Shown: positions 33,437-41,209 of the stretch, piece by piece
How the letters are laid out: each line of letters starts with the position of its first letter
Numbering within the stretch: position 1 is the first letter of the stretch
Assembly: GCF_947495705.1 (NCBI RefSeq)
Contig: NZ_CANLZR010000007.1
Coordinates: forward strand, 124,001-188,000
Length of the DNA stretch: 64,000 bases
Source: an uncultured Phycicoccus sp.
GTDB lineage: Bacteria; Actinomycetota; Actinomycetes; Actinomycetales; Dermatophilaceae
Direction of reading: 5' to 3'
The notes under the pieces: model-generated
What the model was told of the DNA's origin: nothing
The model's input: only the letters and a program-made list of their open reading frames with translations
The model's database searches: none
Position numbers and translations under genes: made by a program

Positions 33437-34491
33437 CCCTGGACGCCCGCATCCTCGTCGACCGCGGCGCCGTCACCGTAGACGTGCCCCTCGCGGTGGC
33501 GGACGGGTCGGTCGTCGCGGTCCTCGGCCCCAACGGCGCCGGCAAGACGACCGCGCTGCATGCTCTCGCCGGGCTCGTGCACCTGCGGGACGGACACGTG
33601 CGGGTCGACGGCCAGACCTGGGCCGGCCCCGGGCTGCACCTGGACCCGGCCCAGCGCGCGGTGGGACTGCTCGCGGCCGACCACCTCCTCTTCCCGCACC
33701 TGACGGCTCGCGACAACGTGGCGTTCGGCCCCCGCAGCCGGGGGGCCCCCCGGCGCGACGCCGCCGCCCGGGCCGAGCGCGAGCTCGACGCCCTCGGCGT
33801 CGCGGACCTCGCGGGTCGCCGCCCGGAGGCCCTCTCGCACGGGCAGGCCCAGCGCGTCGCCCTCGCTCGCGCCTTGGCGACCGACCCCCGGCTGCTCCTG
33901 CTCGACGAGCCCCTCTCGGCCCTCGACCCGGCGGTCCGCCCGCACATCCGCGCCACCCTCGCCGCCCGGCTGCGCGCCTACGACGGGGTCACCGTCCTCG
34001 TCACCCACGACCCGCTCGACGCCCTGACGCTGGCCGACCACCTCGTCTTCGTCGAGGACGGCACGGTCGTCCAGGAGGGGACCCCGGCCGACGTCGTCGA
34101 GCGCCCCCGCGACCCCTACGTCGCCCACGTCGTCGGGCTCAACCTCTACCCCGGGACCACGACCGACGGCGAGACGGTGGCGACGCCGCTCGGGCCGGTC
34201 GTCACCGCGGGCCTGGGCCACCGGGGCCGGTCCTGGGTCGCGTTCGCCCCGTCGGCCGTGGCCCTCTACCCCGACGAGCCGCACGGGTCCACCCGCAACG
34301 TCTGGCGGGCCCGGATCGCGACCGTCGAGCTCGTGGGGCAGACGGCTCGCATCCGCCTGCTGGCCGGCGTCGACGACGTCCCGCTGCTCGCCGAGGTCAC
34401 CGCCGGCTCGGTCGCCGCGCTCCGCCTCCACCCGGGCACCGCGCTGTGGGCCGGGGTCAAGGCCACCGAGGTCAGCGCCTACCCGTCCTGA
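33433..34491 (+). CDS. modC: Molybdate ABC transporter ATPase ModC
   Basis: A 352-aa import ATPase: Walker A GPNGAGKTT (~33), Walker B LLLLDEPLSALD, H-loop VLVTHDPLD, and a C-terminal Mop/TOBE region (~residues 285-352, NVWRARIATVELVGQTARIRL). The signature is LSHGQAQR, with His replacing the second residue of LSGGQ. The ATPase contact usually tolerates this, but it is uncommon. It powers ModB and completes the mod operon, which supplies molybdenum for enzymes such as the one at 60081-60680. Confidence 0.95.
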   Translation: MTLDARILVDRGAVTVDVPLAVADGSVVAVLGPNGAGKTTALHALAGLVHLRDGHVRVDGQTWAGPGLHLDPAQRAVGLLAADHLLFPHLTARDNVAFGPRSRGAPRRDAAARAERELDALGVADLAGRRPEALSHGQAQRVALARALATDPRLLLLDEPLSALDPAVRPHIRATLAARLRAYDGVTVLVTHDPLDALTLADHLVFVEDGTVVQEGTPADVVERPRDPYVAHVVGLNLYPGTTTDGETVATPLGPVVTAGLGHRGRSWVAFAPSAVALYPDEPHGSTRNVWRARIATVELVGQTARIRLLAGVDDVPLLAEVTAGSVAALRLHPGTALWAGVKATEVSAYPS

Positions 34492-34515
34492 GCGTTCGAC
34501 GGGCCGTCCCGGGTT

Positions 34516-34545
34516 TTGTTGGACGTCCGAGTACCTCGCTACCCT
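34516..34545 (+). promoter_or_regulatory. Promoter of the acyl-CoA dehydrogenase gene
   Basis: A -35-like TTGTTG (34516-34521), 18-base spacer and -10 TACCCT (34540-34545) lie ahead of the ATG at 34552. The 6-base gap between -10 and ATG predicts a leaderless mRNA. Confidence 0.55.
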
Positions 34546-34551
34546 CGGGCC

Positions 34552-35706
34552 ATGTCAGCGACGAGGCTCATGCCGACCGAGGAGGGTCAGGACCTCATCG
34601 ACCTGACCCGCGACATCTGCGCCAAGGAGCTGCGTCCGAAGGTCGACGACGCCGAGCGGGCCGCCGCCGTCGACGAGTCCTTCCCCACCGACGTGTTCCG
34701 CACCCTCGGTGCGGCCGGGCTGCTGTCGCTGCCCCACCCCGAGGAGCACGGGGGCTACGGCCAGCCCTACGAGGTCTACCTCCAGGTCGTCGAGGAGATC
34801 GCGTCCGCGTGGATGAGCGTCGCGGTGGGCGTCTCGGTCCACTCGCTCACCGCGTTCCCCGTGACGACCTTCGGCACCCCGGAGCAGCAGGCCGCGCTCC
34901 TGCCCGGGATGCTGTCGGGGGACCAGCTCGGCGCGTACTGCCTCTCGGAGCCCCTCGCCGGCTCCGACATCGCCTCGATGACGACGCGGGCCACCCGCGA
35001 CGGTGACGCCTACGTCCTCAAGGGACGCAAGGCCTGGATCAGCCACGCGGGCCACGCCGACTACTACACGACCTTCGCACGCACGTCCGACGACGGCGGG
35101 AAGGGCCTGTCCTGCTTCGTCGTCCCCGCGGACGCCCCCGGCCTCACGTTCGGCACCCCCGAGAAGAAGATGGGCCTGCACTGCGACACCGTCCGCGAGG
35201 TGATGTTCGACGACGTCCGGGTCGACGCCGCGCGCCGGATCGGCGACGAGGGCCAGGGGATGGCCATCGCACTCTCCGCCCTCGACGCCGGCCGGCTCGG
35301 CATCGCCGCCGCGTCCACCGGCCTCGCCCAGGGGGCGTTCGACCTCGCCGCGGGCTACGCCAAGGAGCGCCGTCAGTTCGGCCGCGCGATCGGGGAGTTC
35401 CAAGGCCTCCAGTTCCTCCTCGCCGACATGGAGGCCGCCGTCACGTCCGCCCGCGCCACCTACCTGCACGCGGCGCGCCTCAAGGACGCCGGTCGCGCCT
35501 TCAGCAAGGAGGCCGCGGTCGCCAAGCTCGTCGCCACCGACGCCGCGATGCGGGTGACGACGGACGCGGTGCAGGTGCTCGGCGGCGCCGGCTACACCCA
35601 GGACTTCCCGGCCGAGCGGTTCATGCGCGAGGCCAAGGTCACCCAGATCTTCGAGGGCACCAACCAGATCCAGCGGCTCGTCATCGGCCGTCACGTGCTG
35701 CGCTGA
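34552..35706 (+). CDS. Acyl-CoA dehydrogenase
   Basis: A 384-aa FAD enzyme, the standard length for short/medium-chain acyl-CoA dehydrogenases. It shows the helical N-terminal domain, the flavin-binding AYCLSEPLAGSDIASM and LKGRKAWISHAGHADYY in the beta domain, and YAKERRQFGRAIGEFQGLQF. The C-terminal catalytic glutamate sits in TQIFEGTNQIQRLVIGRHVL. It catalyses the first step of fatty acyl-CoA or branched-chain acyl-CoA oxidation; chain specificity is not predictable. It appears to be transcribed alone from a promoter at 34516-34545, with the small lipoprotein following. Confidence 0.96.
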   Translation: MSATRLMPTEEGQDLIDLTRDICAKELRPKVDDAERAAAVDESFPTDVFRTLGAAGLLSLPHPEEHGGYGQPYEVYLQVVEEIASAWMSVAVGVSVHSLTAFPVTTFGTPEQQAALLPGMLSGDQLGAYCLSEPLAGSDIASMTTRATRDGDAYVLKGRKAWISHAGHADYYTTFARTSDDGGKGLSCFVVPADAPGLTFGTPEKKMGLHCDTVREVMFDDVRVDAARRIGDEGQGMAIALSALDAGRLGIAAASTGLAQGAFDLAAGYAKERRQFGRAIGEFQGLQFLLADMEAAVTSARATYLHAARLKDAGRAFSKEAAVAKLVATDAAMRVTTDAVQVLGGAGYTQDFPAERFMREAKVTQIFEGTNQIQRLVIGRHVLR

Positions 35707-35765
35707 CGGAACGACCCGCGCCCCGGCCGCGTCCGAGCCACGAGGAACCCTCCGGAAGGAGCCGC

Positions 35766-36245
35766 ATGCGCCACTCCCTCGTCGCGGCCGCCGCCCTGGT
35801 CGCCGCCCTGTCCGGGTGCGGCACCGCCGGCCCCGACCCCGCAGCGACGCCCACCGGGCCCACCGACGGCACCAGCACGTCGACGGGCCCGGCCCCGACG
35901 CCACCCAGCGGCACCGGGCGCCCCACCGTCCCGCCCCTGGGGGACGACTCCGTCCCGCCCGACCTCGAGTCCGACCCGCGCGTCCAGGCCGCCATCCTCG
36001 ACGCGAAGGGGCGCGTGGGGGTCGTCGCCGCCGACGTCGTCGTCGCCGGGTACAGCCCCGTGACGTGGAACGACGGCTCGCTCGGCTGCCCGCAGAAGGG
36101 CCGCTCCTACACCCAGGCGCTCGTCGACGGCGAGCTGCTGCTGTTGCGGTCCGACCAGCGGGTGATGTCGTACCACTCGGGCGGCGGCGGCGACTTCACC
36201 TACTGCGCGGAGCCGAGCGACGGCTATACGCTGCGCACCGGCTGA
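35766..36245 (+). CDS. Small secreted lipoprotein of unknown function
   Basis: A 159-aa protein. The signal peptide RHSLVAAAALVAALSGC carries a lipobox (ALSGC, Cys ~19). A ~50-residue Thr/Pro/Gly-rich linker follows. The C-terminal domain (about 70-159) has TWNDGSLGCPQKGRSYTQALVDG and MSYHSGGGGDFTYCAEPSD, a motif set I associate with small actinobacterial exported proteins; the two cysteines probably form a disulfide. The ATG at 35766 follows GGAAGGAG. No function is known. Confidence 0.88.
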   Translation: MRHSLVAAAALVAALSGCGTAGPDPAATPTGPTDGTSTSTGPAPTPPSGTGRPTVPPLGDDSVPPDLESDPRVQAAILDAKGRVGVVAADVVVAGYSPVTWNDGSLGCPQKGRSYTQALVDGELLLLRSDQRVMSYHSGGGGDFTYCAEPSDGYTLRTG

Positions 36246-36272
36246 CGCCCGCAACAGCCCCGAACATGGAGA

Positions 36273-36301
36273 GACCGGGCCATCTCATACGTGGCCCGGT
36301 C
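36273..36301. terminator. Bidirectional terminator (GACCGGGCCA hairpin)
   Basis: Perfect 10-base arms GACCGGGCCA (36273-36282) and TGGCCCGGTC (36292-36301) with a 9-base loop lie between the convergent lipoprotein and MFS genes. Confidence 0.88.
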
Positions 36302-36386
36302 CCGCTCAAGGCTAGGCACGGCACGGCGACGCGTGGGGTATCGACACGCGGCGGTCGCGTGAACGTCGGACGACCCCCGGCACCCG

Positions 36387-37733
36387 TCAGGGGTCGAGGT
36401 CGCGCGAGATCCCCGGCAGCAGCGTCTCGCCGTCGCGCAGGGCGGCGAGCGCCGCGGGGTTGAGCGTCTCGATGTGGCGGAGCCCCTTGCGCCGGTACCG
36501 GACGAGCTGGACGGCCCCGAGCCCCCAGAAGAGGAACTGCACCGACATCGCGATCCGGAAGTCGGCCCGGGTGTACTCGGCGGGCCCGCCGGGCGCCAGC
36601 CGGTCGAGCACGACGCCGATGAGCGCGATGCACAGCAGGGACGCGGTGAAGCCGCCGATGTTGACGACGCCCGTCGCGCGGCCGAGATGGGTGGAGGGGT
36701 GGAAGGTGCGGGCGAGGTCGAAGCCGACCATCGACCCCGGCCCGCCGACGGCCGTGACGACGGCGAGGAGGAACAGCAGCGGCACCGGCGCCGGGCCCGG
36801 CCACAGCAGGGTCACCGCCCACACGGCCGCGATGACGCCGACGATGCCGAGGACGAGCTGGGAGCGGCGGTACGGCAGGCGCGCCGTGAAGGTCGCGATC
36901 ACCGGGCCGGCGGCCATCGCCGTCGCGGTCATGACGACGAGGACGAGGGCGGCGGTGCGGGGGTCCACCCCCTCGCTGAGCAGGAACGGGTAGCCCCACA
37001 GCATCGTGAACACGGTGGCCCCGAACTGCGAGGTGAAGTGCACCCACAGGCCGAGCCGGGTGCCCGGGTTCCCCCACACCTCGGCCAGCGTGCGGGCCAG
37101 GGCCCGGACCTTGATGCGCTCGACGGCCTCCCCCCGGTACGGGCTGTCCTTGACGGCGACGACGAGCGCGACGGACAGGACGAGCCCGAGCCCCGCCGCG
37201 GTCGCGTACGAGCGGGTCCACCCGAAGGTGGCGAGGGCCGCGGCCAGCGGTGTCGCGGCCGCCACCGCGCCCAGCTGGCCGACCATCCCGCTCAGCTGGG
37301 TGATGAAGGGGGCCTGCTTCACCCGGAACCACAACGCCACGAGCCGCAACAGCGACGTGAAGACCATCGCGTCGCCGGCCCCCAGCAGGACGCGGGCGGC
37401 GAGCCCCACCTCGAAGGACCCCGCGACCGCGAACCAGAACTGGCCGGCCGTCATCATGAGGAGCCCGATGAGCATGAGCCGCTTCGACCCGAACCGGTCC
37501 AGCAGCACGCCGACCGGGATCTGCATCGCGGCGTACACCGCGAGCTGGAGCACGGTGAACGTCGACAGCTGGGCCGCGCTGATGTCGAACCGGTCGGCGG
37601 CGAGCAGCCCCGCGACGCCGAGCGAGGTGCGGTGGAAGACGGCGAGGACGTAGACGGACAGGCCGACCGCCCAGATGACCCACGCACGACGACGCCCGAT
37701 GTTGTGCACCTGGCGTAGGACGGGGCGGGTCAC
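36387..37733 (-). CDS. MFS transporter
   Basis: A 448-aa major facilitator with about twelve hydrophobic helices. The motif A region between helices 2 and 3 reads GVLLDRFGSKRLMLIG, and AVFHRTSLGVAGLLAADRF lies in helix 1 and the loop after it. It resembles metabolite/proton antiporters of the nitrate/sugar-phosphate/glucarate type; the substrate is unknown. The GTG start at 37733 is 9 bases after the SDR stop, so it is the last gene of a gabT-SDR-MFS operon. That suggests uptake of an amine or organic acid handled by the other two enzymes (inferred). Confidence 0.9.
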   Translation of the reverse strand: MTRPVLRQVHNIGRRRAWVIWAVGLSVYVLAVFHRTSLGVAGLLAADRFDISAAQLSTFTVLQLAVYAAMQIPVGVLLDRFGSKRLMLIGLLMMTAGQFWFAVAGSFEVGLAARVLLGAGDAMVFTSLLRLVALWFRVKQAPFITQLSGMVGQLGAVAAATPLAAALATFGWTRSYATAAGLGLVLSVALVVAVKDSPYRGEAVERIKVRALARTLAEVWGNPGTRLGLWVHFTSQFGATVFTMLWGYPFLLSEGVDPRTAALVLVVMTATAMAAGPVIATFTARLPYRRSQLVLGIVGVIAAVWAVTLLWPGPAPVPLLFLLAVVTAVGGPGSMVGFDLARTFHPSTHLGRATGVVNIGGFTASLLCIALIGVVLDRLAPGGPAEYTRADFRIAMSVQFLFWGLGAVQLVRYRRKGLRHIETLNPAALAALRDGETLLPGISRDLDP

Positions 37734-37742
37734 CCACCGAGT

Positions 37743-38546
37743 CTAGGAGCCGGTCGCCCGCTCCTCCGCGACCGAGTTGCCGCCGTCGACGACGACGACC
37801 TGGCCGGTCACGTAGCCGGCTCCGGGGCTCGCGAGCCAGCCGACGGCCGACGCCACCTCCTCGGCGGTGCCGGAGCGGCCGAGCGGCGTCGTCAGCCCTT
37901 CGCCCGCCTCGGCGGGGGTCTGCGAGCCGGTGGCGATCCACCCCGGAGCGACGGCGTTGACCGTGACCCCGTGCGGCCCCTCGTCGACCGCCAGGGCCCG
38001 CACGAGCCCGACGAGCCCGGCCTTGGCCGTCGCGTAGGCCACCTCGCGCCTCATCGCCATGACCGCCCCGGTGGCCGAGGTGACGACGACGACGCGGCCG
38101 CCGCCGGCGACCCGCAGGTGCGGCAGCGCGGCACGGGTGAGGTGGTACGTCGTGTCGAGGTTGCGGGCGAGGGAGGCCGCCCAGCGGGCGGGGTCGGTGC
38201 CGAGCAGGTCGCCCTCCCCCATCTCGGGGTCGGAGACCGACACCATGCCGGCGTTGTTGACGAGCACGTCGAGCCGGCCGGTCAGGTCGAGGGCCGCGGC
38301 GACGACGCGGGCCGCTCCGTCCTCGTCGGTGAGGTCGGCCGCCACGCCCGCGGACCGGACCCCGAGGGCCCCGATCTCCGCGGCTCGCTCGAGGACCCGG
38401 TCCGTGGTGGCCGTGACGACCACGTCGGCGCCGCACCCGGCGAGGAGCCGGGCGCAGGCCATCCCGATCCCCGTCGGGGAGCCGGCTCCGGAGACGACGG
38501 CGGTCCGGCCGCGCAGGTCGACGGCGGACGGGAGCGACAGCGGCAC
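37743..38546 (-). CDS. Short-chain dehydrogenase/reductase
   Basis: A 267-aa Rossmann-fold oxidoreductase. The cofactor loop AVVSGAGSPTGIGMACARLL (~15-34), LVNNAG (~96), catalytic Ser in VVTSATG, and YATAK (Tyr/Lys pair) all match classical SDRs. The C-terminal YVTGQVVVVDGG is typical. TATTDR after the second beta strand suggests NADP preference. The GTG start lies 1 base after the gabT stop. A role in oxidising or reducing the aldehyde or alcohol linked to the transaminase is possible. Confidence 0.93.
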   Translation of the reverse strand: MPLSLPSAVDLRGRTAVVSGAGSPTGIGMACARLLAGCGADVVVTATTDRVLERAAEIGALGVRSAGVAADLTDEDGAARVVAAALDLTGRLDVLVNNAGMVSVSDPEMGEGDLLGTDPARWAASLARNLDTTYHLTRAALPHLRVAGGGRVVVVTSATGAVMAMRREVAYATAKAGLVGLVRALAVDEGPHGVTVNAVAPGWIATGSQTPAEAGEGLTTPLGRSGTAEEVASAVGWLASPGAGYVTGQVVVVDGGNSVAEERATGS

Positions 38547-38547
38547 G

Positions 38548-39882
38548 TCAGGCCGTCGCGGCCGCGAAGGACTCCTCGAGCACGTCCATCGCCTCGTGGA
38601 GCAGGTCGTCGCCGATCGAGAGCGGGGGCAGGAAGCGGAACACGTTGCCGTAGGTGCCGCAGGTGAGCGTGACGACCCCGCGCTCGTGGCAGCCCCTGTT
38701 GACGGCGGCGGCGAGCGCGGCGTCCGGCTGCTTGGTGTCCGGGTCCGTGACGAGCTCCATCGCCATCATCGCGCCGCGACCCCGGACGTCCCCGACCTGC
38801 GGGTGCCGCTCGGCGAGCGCGCCGAGCCGGTCGCCGAGGATCTTGCCGATGGAGCGGGCCCGGCCGGCGAGGTCGTCCTCCTCCATCGACTCGATGCTGG
38901 CGAGCGCCGCCGCGCAGGCGACGGGGTTCCCGCCGTACGTCCCGCCGAGCCCGCCGCCGTGGACGGCGTCCATGATCTCGGCGCGCCCGGTGACCGCCGC
39001 CAGTGGCATCCCGCCGGCGATGCCCTTGGCCGTGGTCACGAGGTCGGGGACGACCCCGTCGTGGTCACAGGCGAACCAGTCGCCGGTGCGGCAGAAGCCG
39101 GACTGGACCTCGTCGGCGACGAGCAGGATGCCGTGCTCGCGGCACCAGTCGGCCAGCCCGCGCAGGAAGCCGTCGGGCGGGACGATGAAGCCGCCCTCGC
39201 CCTGGATCGGCTCGATGACGACGGCGGCCGTGTTCTCCTCGCCGACCTGGGCGTGGATCATGCTCGTGACCGTGCTGAGCGCCTCCTCGGCGCAGCGCTC
39301 CGGCCCGCCGGGCCAGCGGTACGGGTAGGCCATCGGGACGCGGTAGATCTCCGGGGCGAACGGGCCGAAGCGGTGCTTGTAGGGCATGTTCTTCGACGTC
39401 ATGCCCATCGTGAGGTTCGTCCGGCCGTGGTAGCCGTGCTCGAAGACGACGACCGCCTGGCGGCCGGTGGCGTGCCGCGCGATCTTGACGGCGTTCTCGA
39501 CCGCCTCGGCGCCGGAGTTGAACAGCGCCGAGCGCTTCTCGTGCTCGCCCGGGGTCAGCGCGTTGAGCCGCTCGCAGACCGCGACGTACGGCTCGTAGGG
39601 GGTGACCATGAAGCAGGTGTGGGTGAAGCGCTGCACCTGCTCGGTGACCGCCGCGACGACCCGCGCGTTGCCGTTGCCGACCGTCGTGACCGCGATGCCG
39701 GACCCGAGGTCGATGAGCTGGTTGCCGTCGGCGTCGCGCAGGATGCCGCCCGCGCCGTCGGTGACGTGGACGGGCAGGCCGACCCCGACCCCCGCCGCGA
39801 CGGCCGCCGCCTTGCGCGCCAGCAGCTCCTGGGAGCGCGGCCCGGGGATCGACGTGGCGAGAATGCGTTGCTGCTCGATCAT
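38548..39882 (-). CDS. gabT: 4-aminobutyrate aminotransferase
   Basis: A 444-aa class III PLP aminotransferase. FNSGAEAVENAVKIARHATG (cofactor phosphate site), FEHGYHGRT, the Asp in LLVADEVQSGFCRTG and the PLP lysine in TTAKGIAGGMPLAAV match GabT closely. It transfers the amino group of GABA to 2-oxoglutarate, giving succinate semialdehyde. No gabD is adjacent; an SDR and an MFS transporter follow instead. The ATG at 39882 faces a DUF7218-type gene across a gap with a clear palindrome (39919-39933). Confidence 0.92.
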   Translation of the reverse strand: MIEQQRILATSIPGPRSQELLARKAAAVAAGVGVGLPVHVTDGAGGILRDADGNQLIDLGSGIAVTTVGNGNARVVAAVTEQVQRFTHTCFMVTPYEPYVAVCERLNALTPGEHEKRSALFNSGAEAVENAVKIARHATGRQAVVVFEHGYHGRTNLTMGMTSKNMPYKHRFGPFAPEIYRVPMAYPYRWPGGPERCAEEALSTVTSMIHAQVGEENTAAVVIEPIQGEGGFIVPPDGFLRGLADWCREHGILLVADEVQSGFCRTGDWFACDHDGVVPDLVTTAKGIAGGMPLAAVTGRAEIMDAVHGGGLGGTYGGNPVACAAALASIESMEEDDLAGRARSIGKILGDRLGALAERHPQVGDVRGRGAMMAMELVTDPDTKQPDAALAAAVNRGCHERGVVTLTCGTYGNVFRFLPPLSIGDDLLHEAMDVLEESFAAATA

Positions 39883-39918
39883 GCGGGCATCCTATCCGTG
39901 GATCGACTGGCGGTGAAC

Positions 39919-39933
39919 CCACGGAATCCGTGG
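39919..39933. promoter_or_regulatory. Palindrome CCACGGA-A-TCCGTGG between gabT and the DUF7218-type gene
   Basis: A perfect 7-base inverted repeat with a 1-base centre lies 36 bases upstream of gabT. A third TCCGTGG half site occurs at 39895-39901. This spacing suits cooperative binding of a repressor or activator on the gabT promoter. The same gap has ACCGG-GTATA-CCGGT nearer the + strand gene. Confidence 0.6.
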
Positions 39934-40045
39934 CACGGGCGAGGTAGCGCAGTCAGATTCAGATGTCTCGGCACGCGAGCGCGATCCGGGCCGCTGCACC
40001 GGGTATACCGGTAGGGCCAACACACTGTCAGGACAGGAGGACGTC

Positions 40046-40318
40046 ATGCCCGGACGCAAGGAACCCGGCCCCTCGGTCAAGGACGACGAGGTGTACGAGG
40101 CGCTGCGCGAGGACGGCGCGAGCAAGGAGAAGGCGGCCCGCATCGCCAACGCCGCGGCGAACAGCTCACGGTCGTCGGTCGGCGCCAAGGGCGGGCACGC
40201 CCCGGCCTACGAGGACTGGACGGTCGAGGACCTGCGGGGGCGGGCCGCGGAGATCGGCATCGAGGGCCGCTCGTCGATGTCCAAGGACGAGCTCATCGAT
40301 GCGCTGCGCTCGCACTGA
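40046..40318 (+). CDS. Rho-N/SAP-like small protein (DUF7218 type)
   Basis: A 90-aa protein common in actinobacteria. Residues ~8-45 carry PGPSVKDDEVYEALREDGASKEKAARIANAAA. Residues ~58-90 form a Rho-termination-factor N-terminal / SAP-like helical pair (WTVEDLRGRAAEIGIEGRSSMSKDELIDALRSH). Such modules bind nucleic acid; the cellular role is unknown. The ATG at 40046 follows CAGGAGGACGTC, a strong ribosome site. It is a single-gene unit ended by a strong hairpin at 40364-40408. Confidence 0.9.
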   Translation: MPGRKEPGPSVKDDEVYEALREDGASKEKAARIANAAANSSRSSVGAKGGHAPAYEDWTVEDLRGRAAEIGIEGRSSMSKDELIDALRSH

Positions 40319-40363
40319 CGTGCGGGTGACGGCCCCGGCCGACCCTGCCCCGGGACACGCGAA

Positions 40364-40408
40364 GGCCCCCGGGAGATACGTGCAGGGGGTTCGCATCTCC
40401 CGGGGGCC
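40364..40408 (+). terminator. Strong terminator hairpin (14-bp arms)
   Basis: GGCCCCCGGGAGAT (40364-40377) and ATCTCCCGGGGGCC (40395-40408) are perfectly complementary around a 17-base loop. They end the DUF7218-type transcript and separate it from the response regulator gene. Confidence 0.9.
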
Positions 40409-40519
40409 ATCTTCGGGCCCGGACTTGGCAGCACCAGGTCCGGACGGGAGTAATGTACACGCTCATCGCGGATCGCCGGGACCAAACCCGGAAAATGTCG
40501 TGGACCGAGGGGAGATGCC

Positions 40520-41209
40520 GTGAGACTCCTGCTCGTCGAGGACGAACGACCACTCGCCGCCGCGCTCGACGAGGCGCTGCGCGAGGCCGGCTGGGTGGTC
40601 GACCACACCGAGGACGGACGCGAGGGGCTGCGGCGTGGCGTCGCCGGCACCTACGACGTCATCGTGCTCGACATCATGGTCCCGGGGATGAACGGCTACG
40701 ACGTCCTCAAGCACCTGCGCGAGCACAAGGTCTGGACCCCGGTGCTCATGCTCACCGCCAAGGACGGCGAGTTCGACCAGACCGACGCCTTCGAGCTGGG
40801 TGCCGACGACTACGTCACCAAGCCGTTCAGCACTCCCGTCCTCCTGGCCCGCCTCCAGGCCCTGGCCCGGCGCGGCGCCCCCGAGCGGCCGGTCGCGATG
40901 ACGGCCGGGGGACTGAGCCTGGACCCCACGACCCGGCGGGTGACCCGCGAGGGCAAGGAGGTCCAGCTGACCGCCCGCGAGTACTCCCTGCTGCACCACC
41001 TCATGCGGCGCGCGGGTCAGGTGCAGAGCAAGGCCGAGATCCTCGAGAACGTGTGGGACTCCGACTACCCGGGCGCCGACAACGTCGTCGAGGTGTACAT
41101 CGGCTACCTGCGCCGGAAGATCGACACCCCGTTCGAGACGAAGGTCATCGAGACCGTCCGCGGGATGGGCTACCGCCTGAACCCGGTGCCGGGCGTACCG
41201 GCATCCTGA
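40520..41209 (+). CDS. OmpR/PhoB-family response regulator
   Basis: A 229-aa two-domain regulator. REC (residues 1-115) has LLVEDERPLA, phosphoacceptor VIVLDIMVPG (Asp ~51), LMLTAKD and DDYVTKPFS. The winged-helix DNA-binding domain (~130-225) shows LTAREYSLLHHLMRRAGQVQSK, NVVEVYIGYLRRKID and TVRGMGYRL. The GTG start follows GGGGAGATGCC. Its last 65 bases overlap, tail to tail, the 3' end of the histidine kinase gene on the other strand, which is almost certainly its partner. Confidence 0.96.
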   Translation: MRLLLVEDERPLAAALDEALREAGWVVDHTEDGREGLRRGVAGTYDVIVLDIMVPGMNGYDVLKHLREHKVWTPVLMLTAKDGEFDQTDAFELGADDYVTKPFSTPVLLARLQALARRGAPERPVAMTAGGLSLDPTTRRVTREGKEVQLTAREYSLLHHLMRRAGQVQSKAEILENVWDSDYPGADNVVEVYIGYLRRKIDTPFETKVIETVRGMGYRLNPVPGVPAS

